From Cryptomeria japonica (lineage: Eukaryota > Streptophyta > Pinopsida > Cupressales > Cupressaceae), in the NCBI RefSeq assembly GCF_030272615.1, contig NC_081407.1:263176574-263240573 (forward strand): a stretch of DNA of 64,000 nt. Reading direction: 5' to 3'. The notes beneath the pieces are model-generated. The model was not told where the DNA came from. It ran no database searches and saw only the letters and a list, made by a program, of their open reading frames with translations. Below, one piece after another: positions 35,051-45,588 of this stretch. How positions within the stretch are numbered: the stretch's first letter is position 1; every line of letters starts with the position of its first letter. The translations under genes were made by a program, and so were the position numbers.

Positions 35051-35420
35051 CTATATTTTTTTTTAATTTTTTTGCTTCTTTCAAATTTTTTTGATCTTTT
35101 TCGATTTTTTTTTTTTTTTCGAATTTTTTCAATTTTTTTTTATTTTCGATTTTTGAAAAATAATTTTCAGAGAAATTTTTTTTTTTTTTTGAAAAAAATA
35201 TATATAATTCGAAAAATCCGTACGATTAGCAAAATTGGGGAAAAAAATTTTCCTCACCAAAATAGGCCAACTTTATAATCAAAATTCATGGAAACGGCCT
35301 TCCGGACGCAATGGCGAGGTCGGATCTGGTCTAGGATGCCTCCAAATGATGATGCTCCTCAGATCTGCCTTTTGACGTCACAATAATGCCTCTTCAAGAC
35401 GAATCAATGAGACTCCAATA
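35051..35420 (-). other. Element G leader, LTR-proximal part with long T/A runs
   Basis: Contains T-rich homopolymer runs around 35051-35220 (A-rich on the sense strand) and then mixed sequence next to the primer site. No ORF is supported. Confidence 0.6.
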
Positions 35421-35432
35421 GCTCTGATACCA
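35421..35432 (-). other. Primer-binding site of element G
   Basis: TGGTATCAGAGC on the minus strand, directly abutting the 5' LTR; complementary to initiator methionine tRNA. Confidence 0.9.
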
Positions 35433-35928
35433 TGTTGGATTTTGCCAAGATCAAGAAGTCATTGAAATGTACAAGATAGAGACATAATATGGGACAAGAA
35501 TAAACTGTATTCTCATCAATAGAAAATGATCAACAACTTGTTGTTGTTGTTGTTGTTCCATACAATGTAGATGAGCCTGCTTATATAGGCAAGGCTAGGG
35601 ATATGTATGAGCACACAAATATGACATGTAGCTCAATAAGAAACAAGGGTAGGTAGGAAATAGGTGTGGGTAGGTAGGAGAAATAATATAATATTCCACA
35701 TGAGGTGGATCACCCACCGAAGGTGGAATTATCACTCCACAATAAGTGGATATGATAGTGTAATAACAAGATCAACACCATAAGAGGTGGAATTTCTCCT
35801 ACACACACTATCCCAATGTCGCACAAACACCCAAGTGTCTCATATCCAAACTACTATGAAATGCATTATCCTAAGTAAACTTAAGTAAGTGTAATAATAT
35901 CCATGATGAATAATTATTTACACCAACA
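35433..35928 (-). repeat. 5' LTR of element G
   Basis: 496 bp, same ends as the left LTR. By eye it differs from it at about five single-base sites plus a 4-bp AAGT repeat. Confidence 0.93.
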
Positions 35929-36995
35929 ATTTCTTATTCATTGCATTGTATGTTGATGATATGTTATTCATTGGTAAAGGGAAAGGTATGATTTCAGAAC
36001 TGAAGTCTCAGCTCGCTGCTAAATTTGAAATGAAAGATCTTGGTGCAGCAAAGCACATTCTTGGGATGGAAATTAGAAGAGATAGGGTGAACAGAAAGCT
36101 ATGGCTAGGCCAGAGTAAGTATGTGAATTCAGTGTTACAGAGGTTCAACATGCAGAATTGTAGACCATTGAGTGTTCCTTTTACAGTTGGAATGAAACTA
36201 TCTATTTCAGATTGTCCTACATCCCCATTGGAGATGGAAGACATGAGCAGAGTGCCTTACCAGAGTGCGGTTGGAAGCTTGATGTATGCTATGGTCTGTA
36301 CTAGACCAGATATTGCCCAAGCAGTGGGAGTACTTTCTAGATATATGTCTAATCCTGGTAGAGTTCATTGGGATGCAGTCAAAAGAGTCTTCAGATATTT
36401 GAAGGGTACTTCAGAGTATTCTTTGTGTTATCATGGTAATTCAGTTGGAGACATGACTTCCCTTGATATCCATGGTTATGTGGATTCAGATTGGGCAGGT
36501 GATATTGATAGCAGAAGATCCACCAGTGCTTATGTGTTTACTTTGTTTGGTGGTGCAATTAGTTGGATGAGTAAGCGACAGGCTGTGGTTGCTTTATCCA
36601 CTACTGAAGCAGAGTATATGGCAGCTACTCATGCTTGTAAAGAGGCCATTTGGCTTAAGAGACTGTGTTCGGATATTGGAATAAAACAAGGTACAGTGAC
36701 AGTTTACTGTGACAGTCAGAGTGCAATTAGCCTAGCTAAGAACCTGACATTTCATGCCCGGACCAAACATATTGATGTTCAGTATCATTTTGTTAGAGAT
36801 ATGGTCGAAGATGGTAGGGTGAAGCTAGTTAAGGTGGAAACTTTGATGAATGTTGCAGATGCTTTAACTAAGGCTGTGAGCACAGAGAAGTTCAGATGGT
36901 GTTCAGAGTCTATGGGCCTTATGGCCCCTAGCAATTGATTCATTGTGTTGACATTCCCTTCCGCTCTTGCAAGGTGTTCGACAAGTGGGAGATTC

Positions 36996-37889
36996 TGTTG
37001 GGAAAAATGGTGTCTCAACCTTGCATTTATGTGAGGTTACTATTTATAGTAAGTTTTTATTTGAGCACGAAATGGTGCGAAACTCTCCCTGAAGCTTCTG
37101 GTTGGCTAGATAAGCATTCCGGTAAAGTTTCGTTGCAAGGTCACAGCTAGTTTTGAAGATATTAAAGTTTTCATCTTGGAGGGGTGCAATAAAATATTTA
37201 AACTCAATTTTGGGGACTTTAGAGGCTCCGAAACGCCCTGAAAAGTGGCCGTAACCGGCAAAGCAGGTTATGAGGTGATAGAGCACTTCGCGAGCTTTCC
37301 GACGCTTCAAACGGTTCGTCAATCGGACACCCGGTTCTCAAGTTATGGCCTCCGGAAGTTTGTACTCCTGAAATAGGAAAAATAATTTGTATCGGATACA
37401 TAAATGAGCGGTAAAAGGGAGCGACATGTGTTGATGTGTGCTTTAACATGTCATAGGGAATCTAGAAGGGAGATAAGGTCGGCTACACTTTATTGGGTGG
37501 TTTTAGCCCATGGTTTTGTAATACCGTTTGATGGTTTCTTGTATTGTATCTCCTATTTATGAGGTGTGTGAGATAGAGGTTGTGTGTAAGAGTCCTATGG
37601 CTATTGAGTTGCCTCTGAATCTCTGATTAATGGTACTCCTGTGAAGGGCTTGCTCTGCAAGTATTTTGTAATCTGTATTTGATTGCTGAATAAAATATTG
37701 AGCTGCTTTTGGAGGGTGGGGTTTTTCTCCCGAAAGGGTTTTCCCCACGTAAATCACTGTGTTGTGGTATGAATGCTATTATATCTATTTCTATTTTCTG
37801 TAACTGTTGTAATGATCTGAAAAAGTTTTGCATTACCCTCCTCTCAAGGTTAGTGTAGGAAGTTGTTTCCGCTACTTAACTTCCTTACA
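36996..37889 (+). repeat. Copia LTR 7 (outer 3' LTR)
   Basis: 894 bp, TGTTGGG to CCTTACA, preceded by the polypurine tract and followed by GATTC and host repeat R, not by a primer site. It marks the right end of the array. Confidence 0.95.
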
Positions 37890-38729
37890 GATTCTAATTA
37901 GATCCCAAGGGTTTTAGATCCGCCTCTTCTTTCCCTTGAGTTGAATTTGATATGAACTTGTTGAAGATGTTGAATTTAGGATAATTATGTGGATATTGAA
38001 GATATTATGCATAAACAATGAACTACAATCATCAAATAGAGTCACAAACCTAGATCTAAGCAATATATGAATGTTTAGATTTTTTCCCAGAAGGTCAACC
38101 TGAATTGTTAGGATCGAAATGCTAGTCGCTCTAGTCCTTCAAACTTTTTACCATCCAAAAGGGAACATGTTCATCTTTGCGAATAATGTCAATCCTAAAA
38201 ATTATAACTCTGTACTTGTTTCTTGCACATAGATAAAGAGCTGAAATTGTTGGGAATAGGGGTTTACATAGGTCAAACCCCAATTTAGGAATTAACCTTG
38301 AATGAAATAATGCAAATACTGAAATAAATGTTGGAAAGATATACGTCAGATCTGTAATTGTTGATAATGATGCTTTGCTTCTTGAATGTAATCACATATG
38401 TTGTATGAAATGGCATGAACATGAAAAAATCCTAATCACACACACATGCTTGCATATGAATGATGTAATTTTTCTCCACAATGGATGAATGAAGAATATG
38501 TAGCCTTGAAGATCTCTGAAAATGCTTAATGATGAACACTTCATCAATGCAAGAATGCTTGGAGATGTCAACTTATGATGCTTGAATGAAATTAGGTTCA
38601 TCAAATGTCTTTATATATGGGCATCTGGGTCATTTATCGATTAGGCCAACCTCCAATAGTCATGCAGAGCCATGGAATTGAATTCCCACCAAAGAAATAG
38701 GACCCCTACCCCATTTCAAAATTGGGCCC
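37890..38729. repeat. Middle segment of host repeat R
   Basis: Aligns by eye with 53450-54320: shared landmarks include TACAAACCTAGAT, GCTCTAGTCCTT/GCTCTGGTCCTT, ACTTTTTACCATCCAAA, GGAATAGGGGTTT and AGGTCAAACCC. No convincing gene. The minus frame at 38392-38604 has no supporting features. It is bounded by the Copia array on the left and the LTR element starting at 38730 on the right. Confidence 0.7.
38725..38729. repeat. Imperfect target-site duplication GGCCC (partner GACCC at 46768-46772)
   Basis: The five bases outside the two LTRs agree at four positions. The single G/A difference is of the transition type that dominates decay in this window. Confidence 0.6.
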
Positions 38730-39903
38730 TATTAGGCCCAATATGGAAAGCTAATGTACTAAGAGGGGAGGGGTGAATCAGTACTCCAAAACTTTTCTTC
38801 AATAATAACCTTATTGTTATGCATAAACAAAATAGTGCAGTAACATAAAATAAAGTTAAAACAAATAGATAACAATCATACATGATTCACTCCATAACAC
38901 ATATATTTTAGTTACGTAGAAACTCTTGGTTAGAGAGAAAAACTGCGGTGGGGATGGCACCCACAACTTCACTACTGCAATAATAAAGATTGCTTGGTTA
39001 GAGCTACATTTAGCTATTTCTGATAGCTTACCCTGTTAGGAGTATCAAGATCTATTAGATCTACCTTACTAAAGGATTTTACAACACTATATAAATGTTG
39101 CACCTGATTAGAGGATTTACAATTTATAGACTTGGTTAGAGTCTTTTACCCTGTTAAAGGTTTCTCTTACAACTTCACAATTTTACAATAAAATCATTAC
39201 AAATATCTGCAACTTTACATCTGAAATGTTATAGCAGATTCTATGTGCTCAGAATAAGATTACCTAGCTTGTAGCATACCTCGGTAACCCATATTGTAAC
39301 TCAGTAAACCCTTCTGTTTACTCTGTTCTTCGACTGTTCACTAATAACCTTCTCGGTGACCTCTCTATGTCTCTATAACAGCCTTCCTTCATGCATACAC
39401 ACATATCTCACATCTCTCTTTTTTTCTAACCCTAAAATCATGCTGTATAAATAGATCTCTTATAGTGATGATCTAATTCATTACTTCGATCTTACAAAAA
39501 GATTCTTCAAATGAATATCTAAACAAAATATTTCATTGGTCAAATTGACCTTGTAATCATACACAATCTCCTAGTGCAATTTCCAATGTAAAATAGTTAG
39601 ATGTGCCTCGATCTTGTAACACATTTTCATGTGCATGACTAGGTTCAATGTATCTGGTAAAACGTTTCACTCGGTGAATATCAACTCAGTGAGTTAACTT
39701 TACTGCTTGGTAGCCATGAAACATTACTCGGTAAACAGCTCGGTGAATACTATGTTCTGTGACTACTTTCTTCTATAACCGACTAGACTGTTCATACCAA
39801 CTTCTTTGCGTGTACCGACTGCATGATTCGGTAATACTAACCGACTAGAATATATTGTATGACTTTGGATATGAAACTAATGGCAATTTGATAAGTAGTA
39901 ACA
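38730..39903 (-). repeat. 3' LTR of the element at 38730-46767
   Basis: 1174 bp, from TATTAGGCCCAATATGG to GATAAGTAGTAACA on the plus strand. The outer terminus is TA where the other copy has TG. It contains a G-run followed by GTGAATCA near 38764-38780. Confidence 0.9.
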
Positions 39904-40265
39904 ATCTCCCCTTTTGACATTAGTTGAGATGTTTGACAAAAACTACTTTCAAAGTCATAACTCAAAAACTATATACTTGCAAAATGACTATACTTGACAA
40001 TATATACAATAGTCAATGAAGTAGTATATGCAAATATACTCCCCTTATCGTTATTCTATACATAACTCTGGAATTTGCATGTTCGGTTATGTTCTGTGCT
40101 AATGTGCTTTGAATGCTCTATATATTCTGCTTGGTATACTCCCCTTGTATACAATACTCAAAATTGTGTTATCAAAACTGTATTACTCTCCAAATATAGA
40201 ATTACTCCCCCTTTGTTGGGTATTACTTTCCTCTATGTAGTATCATAATATTACTCCCCCTTTTT
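39904..40265 (-). other. Polypurine tract and four related purine-rich tracts
   Basis: The tract CTCCCCTTTT at 39906-39915 (AAAAGGGGAG on the sense strand) adjoins the 3' LTR. Similar ACTCCCC motifs recur at 40038-40048, 40138-40148, 40204-40214 and 40252-40265, all in the same orientation. The first is the likely functional primer for plus-strand synthesis. The rest may be auxiliary or decayed tracts. Confidence 0.6.
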
Positions 40266-40722
40266 GACAAACATCAAAAACTCAATTTCCATTCGGAGGT
40301 AGTAACTGATAAGAAATAGACTTATACTTGGTCCGGGCATCGGTGAGGGTGACTGAGAGTGAATCCTTTACACTTTCCATTAATGAATTTTGTGCTTGAA
40401 TATCAGATAAGAGTGATATTAAGCCATCAAGAGTGCTTCCCTCTTGTGTAGTTGATAGGCATGTAGCTCTGTTGATCTGTTCCTATACTAATGAAAGATG
40501 AGGAAGGAATAATGTCTGAAGGGTCATTATATCCATCCTTATTTTATGCTCTTCATTCCTTAGTTCTAACTATTGAGCCATGAGCTATTGAAGCTTTGTA
40601 TAAAATTTTTGAACTGAATTAGGCTTGGTGGTCAACTTAGTTGAGAGATCGGTGATCTCTTTCTCAATTGCATCAGTTTTATTTTTGACATCTTTAATGA
40701 ATAAGGAAAATGTACACAGTTT

Positions 40723-43650
40723 CTAGAATAAATAAAGAATATGCTTGAGTTGAGGGGACAACTCAGCAATGAATTTGACAAGTTTTACCTTGCCAACAGC
40801 AATCAATTTTTGTACTTCCTCTATCATTTTAGCAGTTAGCTCTTTATCCTTGAGCTTTCTTAAGTACTCAGATGCATCAACTCTAGATGTTTCAATCTGA
40901 TTTAGGAGTTCATCTAGTTGAATATGGATGGCTGCATCGAGTGACACTGTTTCTAAAGGTAGCATTTCTGTGATTAGTGTCCTAACCTTCTGAAGTACTT
41001 TATTCTTTTTCTGTATGGCTAGTTGCTTATCTTGTTTAGCCTTTTCTTTGCATAGTTCACTGAATTCAGTGAGTGCTTGCCCTTTCAATTTGGAGATGTC
41101 TACATTTGGCAACACGAATGGTTTAGATAAGTCAAATTTGAAACCATTCTTTCTCACCTTCTTCTCTTTTCCTTTGGTCAGTGGCACTAAGACAAGTGCT
41201 TGTGAGGCTTGCTGACCCTCGGTAGGTTGCTCAGTAGATGCAACACTTTGGTCGGTTCCTGTAGCCATTGTAGTGTCTTTGGGTGGCTCGGTTCTAGGGG
41301 TCTCAACTGTAACATTTACAGTGCTTGTCTGTGCTTGAGATGTCTGATCTTTGGTTGTATCTCCTATAGCTTCAGATTTGTTACCTTCGGTGCCTTGCTC
41401 AGTGTCCTTGGGAGCTTCGGTTGAGACAGGTGGCTTCACCGACAGATAAGGCTAAACTTGTTCTAAGATAGATTCACTAGAGACAAGTTTTGCATAAGTA
41501 GTGCCTTCAATCATTTCTTGCTCTGATGCTGCTTCATCCATTACATCTTCATCAATTTGAATAGTGTCAACTAGGTCTGGACTTTCCTTGGTGACATTTG
41601 GATCTTGCTCGGTGACATCAACAATTTCAATTTGAGATTGTTCACCGACATCCTTTTGTTTGAAGATCTCCTACCACTTGGCTTTTGTCTCATTCTCCAC
41701 ATCAATGTATAGCCCATTCATCAATTTTAAGGCTCTCTATTTCATAAGAAATTTAGAATTGTATGTGGTCAAATGCTCCTTGATTTCTGTTACGGACATG
41801 TCAGGAAATAGATGAACTAGACTTCTTTCTCTTATTTGTCTCTCTGAGTCCATTGCATATTTCCATCTGTTATCAATATGTAAGTATAGTTCATTCGGAA
41901 GTGACTTTTCTAGTTCTAATGGAGCTAGCCGAAACTTCAAAAGTGTACAGATGACAACTTCTTCAATCTGTCACTTCTCATCATTATTCCTAGTCTCATA
42001 CTTAACATATCTAAATCCTGCAAATCCACTGTATTCTTTAAGATTGGCACAAAAAATTTCAACACTGTGAATATTTACCTTTTTTCTTTTCACAATCTAG
42101 AATTTATTTGCATCATTAGACTCTATATCACTCGACTCTTTTGCCAAAATGAGTCTCCGAGTAGATTTCTTATAGGTCTTGGTTACCTTTGGTGTAGTAA
42201 CACTCTATTGCTTCTTACTCAGTGATGCAGTTGATGCTCTAGTGTTGGGTCTCTTTGTTGGTGGAGTCAATAGGGCCTTTGTGATGTCTTGTTTCTTTCT
42301 TTTCAGAACTTTACCCTTTGGCAACTCTATGCTCAATGTTATTGCAGCCTCTTGAGCTTTTGATTCCTCTTCGGTAATGGCAAGATTTCCTTTGACAAGT
42401 GTAGAGGAGGATTCTTCTCCTAATTTCTCAGATAAAACCTTTATCATTTTTGTAGCTTTTCTTGTAGCCTTAGGTACTACAATGCTCATTTTTACTTTCT
42501 CCTTCACCTCTTCATAGGTTCCATACCTTAGTTCAGTTGCATGCCTTGGAAATGATAAATAGGCATCAATTGGTTGCTATGTTATATCATAATCAATCTC
42601 ATAACCCATTGGTTGCAATGATTGAGTCATTGGTTCAACAATATTCACATAACAATAATCAATATCGATCTCAAAACATATATTGTCCTTATATTTTTCT
42701 ACTAGCTGTGGTGGAATCTTGAACCTATTGTGCATTTTCTCTTGGAATTTGCTGAACTAATCATCCATGATATCATTAAAGTTATCTCCTAACTTCTTGA
42801 TGAAGTCATTGATCTGATGGGTGATAGGTCGGTGTGGCTCCCATACTACTTTACCAACTGAGGGAAAGAACTTCTCAAAGTAGAAAAACATACATACAAG
42901 TAGTGAACTAAACTTTAGTGTATTTGCTGAGTTGTTCTTCTTTGGCTTCCTTATTGTGTTCAGGTTCTCAAACAAGTTCTTCAGTAGTACTGCACACAAG
43001 TCTACTTTCATTCCCTTCTTCACTATTTTGTAGGCCAAGTCAACTACAACACATGGTACACTGTTTTCCCTTGTAGATTGGAAGAAATAGTAACCAATAA
43101 CTCTAATTGCAAACTTGAGTTCTGCATTAGTGACATTATTCAATTTTAGTCCTCAGTAATCAGATTCTACTCTGGTTAGACTGATTAGCTCCTTTTCTGA
43201 TATCATTTTCTGTGCTCGTGCATGATCATAGATGGGATACGCGGTGATCAGGTGAATGATTTCCTTAGTGATCTTAAATGGTTTCTCTTGTAGCCACATG
43301 AAATCGTCATGTACTCTGCTCAAGACAAACTTAACCCACTGGGGTTTGAACACATGGGGATAGACTAGGGCTTCAGTTAATCCCTTGATTTTGAGATGCT
43401 CAAATTTGCTATCTAGTTTGCCATCAGTGCAAAGTTCATCATATGTGACACTAATCTCTACATGATTGAGTTCCTCAACACAACATTTGGTGAATAATTT
43501 GACATCTTCTACTAACAAGACTCGATCCGAGATGAGTGAAAATGTAGTTTTGTCATCCAGTTCTGAGGCAACTTTGGGAGTTAGAGAATATTTCAGTGAG
43601 GGCTTCTCCACATTTTGGACAACTACAGGGTCTTGGATCTTGGGTGCCAT
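40723..43650 (-). pseudogene. Broken ORF2 of the non-autonomous element
   Basis: The minus frame begins with ATG at 43648-43650. An in-frame stop at 43153-43155 separates two parts (43650-43153 and 43143-42757) that are in the same frame and together align with the ORF at 1-863. Shared motifs are VEDVK, SRVH, KITKE and LLVC. Further 3', in shifted frames, are 42507-42205 (basic, TKRPNTRAS), 41940-41737, and 41439-40723 (threonine/glutamine-rich, then a charged helical region). Together they look like one protein of several hundred residues, perhaps above 900, now broken. No domain is recognised and no pol motif is present. Confidence 0.65.
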
Positions 43651-44174
43651 GGTAGGTTTCGGGTAAGATTTGACAAATTATCCTTAGGGTTTACAAACGA
43701 TTGACTCTTCACACTCGGTAGACAATAGCAATTTGACTAGATCGAAAACCAGCTAAACAATGTGAATAGATTGATGTAAATACCTCAAAATTCGCTCTGA
43801 ATGAAGTTTGATCACTTTGATTCGCTCTGTTCTGCTTCTTAAAATCTTGGGTGAATGAAAATGACCGCGAAAACACTTTTAAGTAGTCAAAAATACCTTA
43901 TCAGGCTCTATGCAAGTTAGGTCAAGACATTAAATGCACTCGGTTCACCTTTTACCAATTTACACCTTTTTCTGTTTTAACCGAGTACCTAACTTTCTTT
44001 TATTAACCGACTTGACAGGTTTCCTATATACATCGACTTGACAGGTTTCCTGTATAGTATATAAACTAACTAATTGCATCTTAACTATGTAGATTTTGAA
44101 TTTTGTACATAATAGAATAGGAACTGTTATGATTTAACCTTTAGAGAGTACAGTCCCTTCATACCTTTTCTTGA

Positions 44175-45526
44175 CTAATTTGAAATAGGTGCACCTAACT
44201 TGGTAGGTAAGGTGCTTTCTTCATCTGACATCATTTCTTTCTTTTTCCAAATCATCTTGAATTTTTCTTTTATCTCTTCATTGTCTCTTCTCAGTTGATC
44301 TCTGCAATCTCCAGCTAAATGTCCAACTTTGTGGCAATGAAAACATGTCATACTAGGATTTCTCCATAATCTCCGATTGTTCATTCCAAATCTTATAAAA
44401 CAGTTGGCACTAATATGTCCATATCTTCTGCAACATTCACACCATATCCTTGTATTATAGTCCTATGGTACTGCTCCATATTGTCGGTGAGGATCTGTGT
44501 GAGTTCGGTAACCTCTAGTGTTTTCTCGGTGTGGATACTTCATGTAGTTATTTTGCTTAAACTAGCACTTCTTGATACTATGTCCATATCTATTGCAGTT
44601 TCTACAAAACCCTTTGAATTTTGCCTTCTGATAGTTATTAACAAACTTTGTCCTACATTGATTAGATGTGTGACCATATTTATTGCAATTGTAACAATAT
44701 CCATTGGACTTAGTGATATTTGGTTGCTTACCTTTTTTGATCTAGCATATGTTGGCAGTATGACCTTGATTTCCATAGTAGTAGCAAATAGGCTTCTTCC
44801 TTTTGATGTTATTCCTGTTTCTAGCTTGCTTTGATGATTCTCCTCTCTTGGTAGTATGAATTCCTTTCTCAGTTGATTATTTTCCTTTGTAACCGAGTCC
44901 TCCATCTTTATAGGTCTTCTTGTATTCAATTGCTCATCCAACATCTTTGATGCTTCATATCTTTTCTCCAATGATTCTTTGAATTTCTTCTCTGTTTCAA
45001 GTTCACTAGTCAACCTTGATACTTCAAGTTTCAATGATTGATTTTCATCATTCTTCAGAATTGTTTCATGATGTGCACAACCTAGTTGATCTATCATATT
45101 TTGTTGAATACCAATTAACCTTATGATTTCATCATCCTTATCAGATACTAGAACTTCAAGCTGTTGTTTCTCTCTTTGTAGATCTCTTGCTTTATCCTTA
45201 GTTATCCTTAATACATCTAGATTTTTAGTCATCTGTGTACTGAAATGTTCATGTTCTCTTTTCATTACTTTCAGTTGATCAGCCAATGATTTGTTCTTTT
45301 CTTTCGACATTCCAATCATTTCTCCAGTCTCTTCAGATATACTGTTCTTAGATGATGTCTCGATTTGTTCCACTAGCTCTTGAGAATCCTGAAAGTCATC
45401 AGATAATCTTCTCCTTACTTTCAAAGATTTTTGCATTTGCCTTTGCATGTCTACAATCACTTGATTTGCATTATCTATCTCTTCTTGTAGATACACAATC
45501 CTCCAAGATTGTTTGTAGCCTTCCAT
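44175..45526 (-). pseudogene. Gag-like protein with coiled coil and five CCHC knuckles
   Basis: The frame from ATG at 45524-45526 encodes about 230 residues of heptad-like coiled coil (for example LQEEIDNANQVIVDMQRQMQ), then shifts frame. Five knuckle motifs follow: 44745-44786 (CYYYGNQGHTANIC, second Cys lost), 44655-44696 (CYNCNKYGHTSNQC), 44565-44606 (CRNCNRYGHSIKKC, followed by a stop), 44400-44441 (CECCRRYGHISANC) and 44304-44345 (CFHCHKVGHLAGDC). The last two are in one frame. Most plant Gag proteins have one or two knuckles. The frame is also open upstream through the primer site into the LTR, which I take as chance. Confidence 0.75.
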
Positions 45527-45574
45527 TGCTAAGATCTTTCTCTTTAGGTAGTTAAACCCTTTTCCAAGATTCAA

Positions 45575-45586
45575 GCTCTGATACCA
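45575..45586 (-). other. Primer-binding site of the non-autonomous element
   Basis: TGGTATCAGAGC on the minus strand, two bases from the LTR end at 45589. Confidence 0.88.
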
Positions 45587-45588
45587 AT

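Larger units (their letters stand above)
30755..35928 (-). mobile_element. Element G: non-autonomous Copia-like LTR retrotransposon (Gag-protease only)
   Basis: 5174 bp, LTRs of 492 and 496 bp with TGTTGG/CCAACA ends, a perfect target duplication, and a primer site at 35421-35432 that places the 5' LTR on the right. The single long coding region (31469-33751, minus) holds Gag, a CCHC knuckle and a protease DSG, then an acidic region where integrase, RT and RNase H should be. Only about 220 bp separate its stop from the 3' LTR, so no pol is hidden elsewhere. The architecture matches the plant class of terminal-repeat elements with a Gag domain. The LTRs differ at only a few positions plus one 4-bp indel, so it is younger than the Copia array it entered. 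Confidence 0.9.
27716..36938 (+). pseudogene. Copia unit F polyprotein, split by nested element G
   Basis: The frame carries TGA at 28565-28567 (shared Gag/protease stop), TAG at 29510-29512 (CAG to TAG in integrase, between the second D and the E) and a 5179-bp insertion after 30754 inside RT. The coding sequence resumes at 35929-35933 (duplicated ATTTC) and continues through YVDD and RNase H to the normal end at 36938. Removing the insertion gives exactly the 4225-bp internal length. Unit F alone keeps proline in the RT motif QSPRMW (CCT at 30650-30652); A, B, D and E have leucine. Confidence 0.92.
4021..37889 (+). mobile_element. Tandem array of a Tork-type Copia LTR retrotransposon: seven LTRs, six internal domains
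   Basis: LTRs start at 4021, 9140, 14259, 16974 (5'-truncated), 21579, 26698 and 36996. Every complete LTR is 894 bp and every complete internal domain is 4225 bp, once the nested element and its duplication (5179 bp) are subtracted from unit F. The period is therefore exactly 5119 bp, and neighbouring units share one LTR. The domain order gag-protease-integrase-RT-RNase H defines Ty1/Copia, and the Gag start and polyprotein style fit the Tork (Tnt1-like) lineage. One 5-bp duplication bounds the whole array, so it derives from one insertion that was later amplified, most simply by unequal LTR-LTR or unit-unit recombination. Assembly error is the main alternative explanation. Confidence 0.93.

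Noticed and set aside
35028-35060. Bacterial-style intrinsic terminator (GC hairpin followed by T run)
   Set aside because: The context is a plant retroelement leader, and the T run is on the antisense strand; nothing else suggests bacterial DNA.
34408-35132. Overlapping long frames on both strands in the GC-rich island
   Set aside because: GC-rich sequence has few stop codons by chance; the translations are low-complexity R, S, P and A strings in several frames at once.
4021-37889. CRISPR-like or satellite interpretation of the regular repeat
   Set aside because: The repeated unit is a complete retrotransposon with coding domains and LTR signals; there are no short repeats or spacers.
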